From positions 99,079-138,216 of the forward strand of contig DASXVO010000076.1 in the NCBI GenBank assembly GCA_036504215.1: 39,138 nt of DNA, read 5' to 3'. This stretch comes from Vicinamibacterales bacterium (GTDB taxonomy: Bacteria; Acidobacteriota; Vicinamibacteria; Vicinamibacterales; Fen-181). The position numbers and the translations under genes were made by a program. The stretch's first letter is position 1, and each line of letters begins with the position of its first letter. Shown piece by piece: positions 17,592-25,357 of this stretch. The notes under the pieces were generated by a model. It was not told the DNA's origin. It did not search any database and saw nothing but the letters and a program-made list of their open reading frames with translations.

Positions 17592-18292
17592 ATGATCGCC
17601 TGCCCTCGCGCGCGAATCGTCCGCGGTCTGGCAGGCCTCGCGGCCGTCGCGGGCCTGCTCTCGATCCAGGCGGTCGTCGTCCGCACCGACGCCGCCCGAG
17701 GTGGCCTCGTTCGCGACCGACCCCAACTACTTCTACATGGAGCCGTGCGTCAGCCACGACGGCCGGCGGATCTTCTTCCTGACGACGCGCCCACGCGCGG
17801 GCCAGGCGGCAAGGCCCGGGTGGGCGAACAACAGCATCTGGGTGGCCGATCGAAACACGGACGGCACGTGGGGCGAAGCGTACGACCTCAGCGCGCCGAT
17901 CAACGGTGATTGGCTCACGTACTTTCCTTCAATCACCAGGGGTGGCACGCTCTACTTCACTCGCGCAAAGGCGCTCGGAAAAGACGGCGCCATCTACCGA
18001 TCCAGGCTCGTCGAAGGCCGCTAACAGGAGCCCGAGCGCCTGCCGGAGTCCGTCAACGGGCCCGGCGATCAACGATCCGGCGACCACCCAGCAGTCGCCG
18101 TACGTGTCTCCCGACGGGCGGTTCTTCTTCTTCTCCTCCAACGCGCCGCGCGAGCGGGGCCTCGATACGTTGTCGGGGTCGACGCACGCCCGGCTCGTCG
18201 AGCTCAACGCCAGCCCGCAGAACGGCAATTCCGACATCTTCTGGGTCAGCGCGGACATCATCGAGACGCTGCGGCCCACAGCGAAGCGGTAG
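17592..18292 (+). pseudogene. Broken PD40 beta-propeller protein
   Basis: An exported PD40 (TolB-like) protein spread over three frames. A signal-like start at 17592 (MIACPRARIVRGLAGLAAVAG, frame 0) breaks near 17690. Frame 1 continues with SFATDPNYFYMEPCVSHDG and IYRSRLVEGR to a TAA at 18022-18024, then still reads QEPERLPESVN. Frame 2 picks up near 18055 with GPAINDP, SPYVSPDGRFFFFSSNA and NSDIFWVSADIIETLRP, ending at TAG18292. A Tyr codon changed to TAA would explain the middle stop, since VEGRYQEPERLPESVN is the normal repeat pattern. Two indels plus a nonsense change argue for true decay rather than one sequencing error. It sat 7 bp after the S9 peptidase, so was probably in its operon. 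Confidence 0.8.
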
Positions 18293-18325
18293 GCACGCGC
18301 GCCGGCCGCGAATCGGGCCGCACGT

Positions 18326-18424
18326 TTGAACGACGTGGCGTGCCTCATCTACGACACCGTATGGGATCAGCAGCCCGACTGGATGTCGAACGTCAAGGTG
18401 GACGAGCCGTTGAAGACCACGTGA
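18326..18424 (+). pseudogene. Short C-terminal gene fragment
   Basis: A 33-codon frame reads LNDVACLIYDTVWDQQPDW then MSNVKVDEPLKTT before TGA. Its composition looks like real protein and the codons suit this genome, but there is no ribosome binding site and no frame continues upstream. It is probably the end of a lost gene. I do not recognise the family. Confidence 0.3.
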
Positions 18425-18742
18425 GCTCAGGGTTTATCGGGAGGAGGGGCTGTGCAATACGCACCTGGTTTGCGCAGGTGAACCCCGGGTGGTCGTCGAT
18501 CCCGGCAGCGCCAGCGGGCCGAAGAGCGTGCAACGCGATGTCGCGCACCCCGGCCCGTTGCAGGCGATCCTTCGGACACCCGGTCACACGGATCGTCGCA
18601 CCGGTGAGGAACGACGTCGAGCGGGCCTGGCTGACACAGGGCATCCGCGCGACGAAGCGACGCGTCGAGTAGTCTGTGCTACCTTTCTAGTGTCGCTCTT
18701 CTTGCGTACCGTCCCCCCTTCTTCCGTGTCGGCCGCCCAGCC
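18425..18742. other. Gap with no supported gene
   Basis: About 320 bases between a gene fragment and the methyltransferase. Frames on both strands cross it (for example a minus-strand frame at 18393-18644 containing AAGIDDHPGF), but none has a start signal or a family I recognise. It may be more gene debris continuing from the PD40 pseudogene. Confidence 0.35.
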
Positions 18743-19675
18743 ATGAGCGAGACGCTTCGAACCGTGTCCGATACCGCGTTGTGGGTTGCGATGTACCGCG
18801 CGCTCGAGTCCGATCGACCGGACGCGCTGTTCCACGATCCGTATGCGCGACGACTCGCCGGCCCGCGCGGCGAGGCCATCCTGGCATCGATTCCCAGGGC
18901 GCGTTCCATGGCGTGGCCGATGATCGTCCGAACCGCCGTGATGGACGAAATCGTGCTCCGGTTGGTGGCGCAAGGGGTCCGGACGGTCGTCAACCTGGCG
19001 GCAGGCCTGGATGTTCGCGCGTACCGCCTGGCGCTTCCCGCGTCGCTGCACTGGCTCGACGTCGATCTGCCCGGCATGATTGCCTATCGGCGCGAGCACC
19101 TGAGCGATGCGGTCGCCACGTGCCGGCACGAGGACGTCGACGCCGACCTGCGCAACGCCGACGCCCGGGCGGCCGTGTTCGGTCGCGCCGGCACCGGGCC
19201 CGGTCCGGGCATGGTGATCACCGAGGGACTGCTGGTCTACCTGACGCCAGGCCAGGTCGGCGAGCTCGCCCGGGACGTGCACGCGGGTCCTGGCATCTGC
19301 TGGTGGTTGATCGACCTCGGGTCACCGCTGCTGTTGAAGATGCTCAGCCAAAGCTGGCAGCCGAGCCTCGACGCCGCGAACGCGCCGATGCAGTTCGCGC
19401 CGGCCGAGAACACGGCGTTCTTCGAGCCGTTCGGCTGGCGTGAGGCCGAGTATCGATCGACATGGGACGAGTCGCGGCGGCTGAAGCGCAGCGTGCCGCT
19501 GGCGGGTCTGTGGGAATTGCTCGGTCGCCTGCGGTCTCGCGCGACTCGCGAGGAATATAAGCGATTGTCTGGGGTGGTGCTGCTCGAGCACACCGACCGC
19601 GCCACGACCGGCGGTCCCCGCCTCAGCAGCGCGCGGGCGATCGAAGTCAATGGGGTCACGCCCTCAGAGCGATAG
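18743..19675 (+). CDS. SAM-dependent methyltransferase, leucine carboxyl methyltransferase (LCM/PPM) type
   Basis: A 310-residue class I methyltransferase of the LCM family. The N-terminal block (SDTALWVAMYRALESDRPDA, HDPYARRLAG) and the SAM-binding motif NLAAGLDVRAYRL (usually GAGLDTRAYRL) are diagnostic. LHWLDVDLPGM supplies the acidic residue for the ribose, and VITEGLLVYLTPGQV is the post-motif helix. The family methylates carboxyl or hydroxyl groups, often on polyketides; the substrate here cannot be told. The start codon has no strong ribosome binding site. It is 27 bp from the Reg_prop receptor and on the same strand, so co-transcription is possible. Confidence 0.88.
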   Translation: MSETLRTVSDTALWVAMYRALESDRPDALFHDPYARRLAGPRGEAILASIPRARSMAWPMIVRTAVMDEIVLRLVAQGVRTVVNLAAGLDVRAYRLALPASLHWLDVDLPGMIAYRREHLSDAVATCRHEDVDADLRNADARAAVFGRAGTGPGPGMVITEGLLVYLTPGQVGELARDVHAGPGICWWLIDLGSPLLLKMLSQSWQPSLDAANAPMQFAPAENTAFFEPFGWREAEYRSTWDESRRLKRSVPLAGLWELLGRLRSRATREEYKRLSGVVLLEHTDRATTGGPRLSSARAIEVNGVTPSER

Positions 19676-19702
19676 CGAAAGAATCGTGGTACGGAGGCTG
19701 GT

Positions 19703-22252
19703 GTGAAGACGCGGGGCGCGGGATGGGGGAGCGTGTGGGCGGTTGGAGTGACGCTGCTGATCGCGGCGTCTCCTGCCACGGCGCAGCAGGGTGGACGCCG
19801 TCCGTTCACCGTGCTCGGACCCGACCAGGGGCTGCCGTCGGCTGCGGTCGTCGCTCTCACGCAGGACAACGACGGCTTCATCTGGATCGGCACCGAGAAG
19901 GGGCTCGTTCGATACGACGGCGGTCAGTGCCGCATCTGGTCCAGGGCTGATGGCCTGCCGGCGGCGTGGGTGCCGCGGATCCTTCCGGCCCGCGACGGCG
20001 GTCTGTGGGTGGGCACGCTCGCCGGCCTCGTCCGGTTCAAGGACGGCAGGCTCGATCGCGTGAGGTTCGGCCCGGCGAGGTCGGAAGCACCCGCCGCGTT
20101 GATCGCCCTCGATCGAAAGGGAAGAGCGTGGGCGGCGACAAACGAGGGGTTGTTCGTCCAGACCGACGGCCTGACGTTCAGCGCCCTGCCGTGGAAGCCT
20201 GAAGGGCTGTCGTTCGAGCTCGCCGGGGGCGGCAACACGGGTTCGATGTATCTCGCCGGCGAAAGCGGTATCCGGGAATTCCTGGCCGACGGTTCGTCCC
20301 GCTCGTGGGGACCGGCCGACGGCCTGCCCGCGAGCGGCCCCGCTGTCGTCGTCGAGGACGGCGGGGGTCGTCTCTGGGCCGGGTCCGGGCGGACGCTCGT
20401 TGTCAAGGAGCCCGGCGCCACGCGCTTCATCGATCAATCGCACCGCCTGCCCGCCAGCCTCTCGGCCAACAGTGTGCCGTTCGTCGATCGTGACGGCAGC
20501 GTCTGGTTGGCGACGCAGGCCGGCGCGCTGCACCTGGTTGGCGGTGACCGCGCCGAGTTGCTCGATGCCGCGGGCGGTCTCCCGTTCCGCTGGGTCCGCT
20601 CGGTGTTCCGCGACCAGGAGGGCACGCTCTGGGTGCTCGGGCCGTCGCTCGCGAAGTTGCAAGGCAGCGGCCGGGTCTGGAACTACACGCTGTCGGGTGG
20701 CGCATCTGGTGAGGTGGTGTGGTTCGTGGCGCACGATCGGCAGGGCCGGGTACTGGCGGCTACAGACGACGGTGCCGCGCGGCTCGGTCCGGGCGGTCTC
20801 GTGCGCATTCCGGGCACCGAGGGCCGGCGCATCAAGGCGCTCGTCGAGGATCGCGGCGGCACGCTGTGGATGGTCAGCTCGATCGGGCCGACCTTGTGGC
20901 TGCGTCCGGGCGCCTCGACCGCGACCGAGGCGCCGCTCGGGACGTTCGGCCAGTCGATCAACTGCCCGATGGAGGACTCGTCGGGCCGCGTCTGGCTTGG
21001 CCATGCCCGCCAGGGACTGATGCGATGGGACCCGCAGGCGCGCCGCCTCGTGCAGGAGGTCGGCCCCGCCTCCACGCGGTCGCAGACACTCGTCGTGTCC
21101 AGCTTTCGGGAAGACACCCGCCACCGGCTCTGGGTCGCCACGAGCGCGGGACTGCTGGTTCGTGAACCGGACGGCCGATGGCGGTCCTTCACCACCGAGG
21201 ATGGTCTGTGCGCCGCCTGGGTGCGCGGGATGGCGTTTCTCCCGGACGGCAGCGCCTGGATTCACTACCAGGAGCCCGTCGGCATGACGCGGGTTCGCGT
21301 CGACGACCACCGGCTGACCATTCTCGAGCAGCGGAGCGCCGGCAGAGGTCTCCGCTCCGACCTGGTCTACGCGGTGCAGGTGGACGCGCGGGGACGGGTG
21401 TGGGCCACCACCGAACAGGGTCTCGACCGCCTCGAGCCGCCACTGCACGTCGGCCGGCACGAAGGCATGGTCAGCGAGGATTGTGCCGTGCTGGCCCTGC
21501 TCGCGGACGGCGATCGCATCTGGGTGGGCACGGCAGGCGGTCTCGTGGCGTACGACACAGGTTCGCCGGAGGCGGCGCCCCTGGCGCCGCGGGCGCACGT
21601 GGTGGAGATGACGTACGGCGGACGCCGGCTCGAGCCGCCGTTCAAGGCGGTCGCGCCGATCGCGTACCGCGATGCGACGATCGAGTTCCGAGTTGCCGCG
21701 CCCTACTACGCGAACGAGCGCGACATGCGATTCCAGGTTCGGCTGTCCGGCCTCGAGCGCGAATGGCGCGACACCTCGTCGAAGACCGTCTACTACCCCG
21801 CCCTGGCCGGAGGACGCTATTGCTTCGAGACGCGCACGGCGATCGGCGAATCGGGATTCGGCCCGATCGCCGGCCTCGAATTCGTCGTGCGCCCGCCGTG
21901 GTGGAGAACCTGGTGGGCTTACGCGCTCGCGCTCGTCGGCGGTATTGGCGGCGTCATCGGCCTGGCCGGCCTCCGCGTCCGGTCGCTGGCGCGGAGCAAG
22001 GCGGCGCTCGAGGCACTGGTCAGCACCCGCACGGCCGAACTCCGGTCGCGCAACGTGGAACTGGAGGATGCACTCGGCCGCGTCAAGCAGTTGTCGGGCG
22101 TGCTGCCGATGTGTGCGCACTGCAGGAAACTGCGCGACGACAAGGGATACTGGACGCAGCTCGAATCCTACATCGCGGAGCACACCGACGCGCAGTTCTC
22201 GCACGGGATCTGTCCGGATTGCATGAAGACACTGTACCCGGACTTCCAGTAG
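19703..22252 (+). CDS. Reg_prop/Y_Y_Y membrane receptor with C-terminal CxxC-CxxC domain and no kinase
   Basis: An 849-residue receptor. A signal peptide (about 1-28) is followed by roughly ten Reg_prop propeller repeats (typical units: QDNDGFIWIGTEKGLVRYDG, DARGRVWATTEQGLDRLEP), a Y_Y_Y domain (about 645-720; VRLSGLEREWRDTSSKTVYY) and one membrane helix (about 734-758). A short coiled-coil (about 765-795; SKAALEALVSTRTAELRSRN) follows, then a 50-residue tail with C804/C807 and C837/C840, plus H834. This tail is known from the ends of various response regulators and signalling proteins and looks zinc-binding. No HisKA, HATPase or DNA-binding domain is present, so output must go through the tail or a partner. 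GTG19703 has GGAGG 5 bases upstream. The winged-helix regulator follows 148 bp downstream. Confidence 0.87.
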   Translation: MKTRGAGWGSVWAVGVTLLIAASPATAQQGGRRPFTVLGPDQGLPSAAVVALTQDNDGFIWIGTEKGLVRYDGGQCRIWSRADGLPAAWVPRILPARDGGLWVGTLAGLVRFKDGRLDRVRFGPARSEAPAALIALDRKGRAWAATNEGLFVQTDGLTFSALPWKPEGLSFELAGGGNTGSMYLAGESGIREFLADGSSRSWGPADGLPASGPAVVVEDGGGRLWAGSGRTLVVKEPGATRFIDQSHRLPASLSANSVPFVDRDGSVWLATQAGALHLVGGDRAELLDAAGGLPFRWVRSVFRDQEGTLWVLGPSLAKLQGSGRVWNYTLSGGASGEVVWFVAHDRQGRVLAATDDGAARLGPGGLVRIPGTEGRRIKALVEDRGGTLWMVSSIGPTLWLRPGASTATEAPLGTFGQSINCPMEDSSGRVWLGHARQGLMRWDPQARRLVQEVGPASTRSQTLVVSSFREDTRHRLWVATSAGLLVREPDGRWRSFTTEDGLCAAWVRGMAFLPDGSAWIHYQEPVGMTRVRVDDHRLTILEQRSAGRGLRSDLVYAVQVDARGRVWATTEQGLDRLEPPLHVGRHEGMVSEDCAVLALLADGDRIWVGTAGGLVAYDTGSPEAAPLAPRAHVVEMTYGGRRLEPPFKAVAPIAYRDATIEFRVAAPYYANERDMRFQVRLSGLEREWRDTSSKTVYYPALAGGRYCFETRTAIGESGFGPIAGLEFVVRPPWWRTWWAYALALVGGIGGVIGLAGLRVRSLARSKAALEALVSTRTAELRSRNVELEDALGRVKQLSGVLPMCAHCRKLRDDKGYWTQLESYIAEHTDAQFSHGICPDCMKTLYPDFQ

Positions 22253-22356
22253 AACCGACGCTTCCTCCCCTGTCCGAACAGACCCGGTTCGAACGCGATC
22301 CTGCAGCCGACGCGGGCGCCAAGGTCCGGCCTCGGCCGCCGGCACCCGGAAAGGTA

Positions 22357-22386
22357 TAGAATTAAAAAGTTCTAAACCGTTCTAAA
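22357..22386. promoter_or_regulatory. Phased direct-repeat operator before the winged-helix regulator
   Basis: GTTCTAAA occurs at 22369-22376 and 22379-22386, exactly 10 bp apart, in an AT-rich island within very GC-rich DNA. TAGAA at 22357-22361 also makes an inverted pair with TTCTA at 22370-22374. OmpR-type winged helices usually bind tandem half-sites one helical turn apart, so autoregulation by the gene starting at 22401 is inferred. AAAGGA at 22385-22390 serves as the ribosome binding site and overlaps the second repeat. Confidence 0.55.
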
Positions 22387-22400
22387 AGGACCGTCCATAC

Positions 22401-24158
22401 ATGCAGGATGTCGTCGTCTTTGGCTTCGGCCCGTTCCGGCTCGACCCGGACACGCGCCAGTTGTCCCGCGAGGGCCGGCCACTGCGGCTGACGTCGCGGA
22501 TGTTCGAGTTGCTGCTCTTCTTCGTGCAGAACGGCGGCCGGCCGATCCGCAAGGACGAGTTGATGGATGCCGTCTGGTCGGACAGCCCGGTGGAGGAGAG
22601 CAACCTGCCGGTGACCGTGTCCGCCCTTCGCAAGGTCCTCGGGGAGCGGCGCGGGCAACACCAGTATCTGCTCACGCTGCCGCGCTATGGCTACCGCTTC
22701 ACGCCGCGCGTCGAGTGGCATCGCCCGGCGGCCGAGGGACCCGTGGCCGCGGCGCCGCCCCGCCAGGCGTTCGGTACGGCAAAGGCGCAGGCGGTCGTGG
22801 TGCTGCCATTCCGCGCGCCCGGGGGCGACGAGACGGTCGCGGCCATCGGCCAGGGCCTGGCGAACGCGGTGGCGAGCGGATTGACTAGGCGCGGCCGCAC
22901 CGTGTTCCGCCCGGGCGCAGACCCCCTGACCGCGCCGCCGGATCTCGAGCGCCTCCGCCAGATGGGACGCCGATTCGGCGCACCGGCGGTTCTCGACGGC
23001 TCGATCTTCCGGTCGGGCAACCGGGTGCGCGTCGCCGTCGAACTCGTCCGGGTTCGCGACGCGGCCGTATTGTGGGCGGAACGGTTTGACGAGACGCTCG
23101 GCGACCCATTCGCCGTAGAGGATGCCATCGGCGGCCGCGTCATCGAGGCGCTGCTCTTGCGGCTGTCGGGTGATCACCACCCGCGGGGCCTCGACGGTGA
23201 TACGCGAAGCGTCGCGGCGCACCAGGCGTATCTGAAGGGGCGATACTTCTGGGAACGCCGGACGGAGGCGAGCCTGCGCCAGGGGATCACCTGCTTCGAG
23301 GAAGCGGCCGCCCACGACCCCGCATTCGCGTCGGCGCACCTCGGTGTAGCCGACTGCTACTTCCTGCTCAGCTACTACGGCGCGATCCCTCCGGCCGAGG
23401 GCTACCCGAAGGTCAGGGCCTCGGCGCAGAAGGCGCTCGAGATCGAACCCTCGCTCGGCATCGCCCACACCTCGCTCGGATGTGTCAGCCTGTTCTACGA
23501 CTGGAACGCCAAGGCGGCGCTGCATGCGTTCCAACGTGCCCTGGCCCTGAACCCGGAGCACGCTCGCACCCATCTCTGGTATTCCGAGTATCTGCGCGTG
23601 TCGGGCCGGTTCGACGAAGCGATCGCCGCGATGGAGCGCGCGCGGGCGCTCGACCCGCTGTCGCTGGTGGTGAACACGAGCCTCGGTCTCGTGCTCTTCT
23701 ACGCCCGGCGCTTCGACGCTGCCGTGGCGCAGGCGCGCAAGACGCTCGAGATGGATCCGTATTTCGGCATCGCACATTGGGTGCTCGGCCTCGCCCTCGA
23801 GCAGCAGCACGACTACGAGGCGGCGATCACCGAGTTCCGGACGGCGTTGGGCCTATCCGGGCGCAGCACGTTGATGCTGGCCACTCTCGGGCACGCCTGC
23901 GCCAGGGCGCGGCACCGCGCCGATGCCCAGCACGTGCTCGACGAACTCCGTCGTCTCGCCACGCGGCGCCACGTCTCCCCGTACGCGCTGGCCGTCGTCC
24001 ATGGCGGCCTCGAGAAGAAGGACGCCGCCCTCGCGTGCCTCGAGCAGGCCGTTGCCGAGCGCACCAGCTGGCTGTGCTACGCCGCCGTCAATCCGGTCCT
24101 CGACACGTTGAGAGGCGATCCCCGCTTCGAGGCGCTCGTGCTCCAGATCGGACTCTAA
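22401..24158 (+). CDS. Winged-helix (OmpR/CadC-type) TPR transcriptional regulator
   Basis: A 585-residue protein. An N-terminal Trans_reg_C winged-helix domain (about 5-100; FGPFRLDPDTRQLSREG, LTSRMFELLLFFVQNGG, LPRYGYRF) binds DNA. A TolB-like/FlgO-like segment (about 130-255; VLPFRAPGGDETVAAIGQGL, GAPAVLDGSIFRSGNRV) is followed by 6-8 tetratricopeptide repeats (about 270-550; for example HAFQRALALNPEHARTHLWY). No receiver domain or membrane helix is seen, so activity is likely tuned by protein contacts on the TPRs. This architecture is very common in Acidobacteriota. It starts just downstream of two phased GTTCTAAA repeats and lies between two Reg_prop receptors, one of which lacks any output kinase. 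Targets are unknown. Confidence 0.9.
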   Translation: MQDVVVFGFGPFRLDPDTRQLSREGRPLRLTSRMFELLLFFVQNGGRPIRKDELMDAVWSDSPVEESNLPVTVSALRKVLGERRGQHQYLLTLPRYGYRFTPRVEWHRPAAEGPVAAAPPRQAFGTAKAQAVVVLPFRAPGGDETVAAIGQGLANAVASGLTRRGRTVFRPGADPLTAPPDLERLRQMGRRFGAPAVLDGSIFRSGNRVRVAVELVRVRDAAVLWAERFDETLGDPFAVEDAIGGRVIEALLLRLSGDHHPRGLDGDTRSVAAHQAYLKGRYFWERRTEASLRQGITCFEEAAAHDPAFASAHLGVADCYFLLSYYGAIPPAEGYPKVRASAQKALEIEPSLGIAHTSLGCVSLFYDWNAKAALHAFQRALALNPEHARTHLWYSEYLRVSGRFDEAIAAMERARALDPLSLVVNTSLGLVLFYARRFDAAVAQARKTLEMDPYFGIAHWVLGLALEQQHDYEAAITEFRTALGLSGRSTLMLATLGHACARARHRADAQHVLDELRRLATRRHVSPYALAVVHGGLEKKDAALACLEQAVAERTSWLCYAAVNPVLDTLRGDPRFEALVLQIGL

Positions 24159-24288
24159 GTCCTTCGATGCACAGATACGGCTACGTCTTCGTGCCCTCAG
24201 GACTTCGTGCTGAGCGAGCAACACCGGCCGCGTGCGCCGAGTGCGGATTGTGGCCGTAGTTGCGGGTCGAAGTACTGAGCCCCCTGCG

Positions 24289-25347
24289 TCAGCGCTCGGG
24301 TGTGCGCTCGCTGTTGACGAGGCTCGCCCTCAGGTCCAGGAGCAGCCACCGGTGCTGTCTCACGGCAGACCGTTCCCGCGCCAGGAGTTCGATGAAACGG
24401 CTCACGCCGAGCGGCTCGTTCCCGTTGCCGTGCACGAGGACGATGCTCCCGTCGGTGGGCCATTCGCCCTTCGCGAGCCAGGCGTCGCTCCCGACCGGCA
24501 CGAGCCCGAACGACACCACGGTCTCGACCAGTTCGCGCGACGACACCAGGCCGGGAAAGCGGAAGAACACGGACGGCACCAGGCCCTGCTCGATGAGCGC
24601 CCGCTCGGTGGCGAGCACTTCTTCGGTCATGTTCGTGCCCGGTTCGAGCAGGAAGTTCGACGCGAGCGGCCGCGAGCGATCCCAGAAATGGTTGAACGAG
24701 TGGTTCACCCAGGTGATCGCGAGCCGATTCGACCGAACGAGGCCGACCAGCCAGTCGAGGTCGGCGGGATGGGTGCGCAGCCACACGCCCGTGACCGCGA
24801 CGGCCACGGGGACCGGCCGTTCGAGGCGCTCGAGCTGCTCGAGCAACGTCGTGAAGAGTCGCCGATCGAGCGGGTGGCGCGACGGACACAAATCCACCGT
24901 CAAGTTGATGCCCGGCTGGCCCCGTCGCAGATGCGTCACGCCGGCGTCTCTGAGGGCGCCCTCGTTGCGGCGGCCGTCTTCGAGGGCGCGGACGTACGTC
25001 GTGCCCGACAGGCGCGCGCGCAGCGTGGCCGCCGGCCAGGATTCGGTGCGGACGCCTTCGGCGGAGACCAGGCTGGTGAGCAGGGTGTCGGGATCGACCA
25101 CGAGCAAGTACGGCCGACCCGCGACCGAGAAGGATCGTAACGCGACAGACCCCGCGGTGCCGCCCGGTCGGCGCACCAGGGCTGACGCGACGGCATAGGA
25201 CTCGACGCGGCCGACAGCCGGCGCGGCCTGCGTCAGGTGGCGTCGCGGCGATCCGTCTGGTCTGGCGGACAGGTCGGAGGCGGTCGTCGCGACGCCCAGC
25301 GCGATGGCGACGACTCCCACGATGGCGCCCAAGAGCCGCTCCCGCAC
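24289..25347 (-). CDS. NodB-type polysaccharide deacetylase with altered metal site
   Basis: A 352-residue protein. A hydrophobic N-terminal signal or anchor (about 5-25; LLGAIVGVVAIALGVATTAS) is followed by a unique region (about 40-145) and a NodB-like domain from about 147. Motif 1 reads INLTVDLCPS, so the catalytic-base Asp is kept as D152 but the usual second Asp (metal ligand) is L153. Motif 2, H216-S-F-N-H220, is intact. Motif 3-like FFRFPGLVSSRELVE and a C-terminal VLVHGN segment are present. GTG25347 is chosen because AAGGAG lies 5 bases upstream. It starts 10 bp after the stop of the hybrid sensor kinase on the same strand, so the two form an operon. Deacetylation of a surface or peptidoglycan sugar is inferred, with caution because of L153. 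Confidence 0.82.
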   Translation of the reverse strand: MRERLLGAIVGVVAIALGVATTASDLSARPDGSPRRHLTQAAPAVGRVESYAVASALVRRPGGTAGSVALRSFSVAGRPYLLVVDPDTLLTSLVSAEGVRTESWPAATLRARLSGTTYVRALEDGRRNEGALRDAGVTHLRRGQPGINLTVDLCPSRHPLDRRLFTTLLEQLERLERPVPVAVAVTGVWLRTHPADLDWLVGLVRSNRLAITWVNHSFNHFWDRSRPLASNFLLEPGTNMTEEVLATERALIEQGLVPSVFFRFPGLVSSRELVETVVSFGLVPVGSDAWLAKGEWPTDGSIVLVHGNGNEPLGVSRFIELLARERSAVRQHRWLLLDLRASLVNSERTPER

Positions 25348-25357
25348 GAGGCTCCTT

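Noticed and set aside
16248-17726. 492-residue minus-strand ORF within the S9 peptidase
   Set aside because: Antisense shadow; the plus frame has the full Ser-Asp-His triad.
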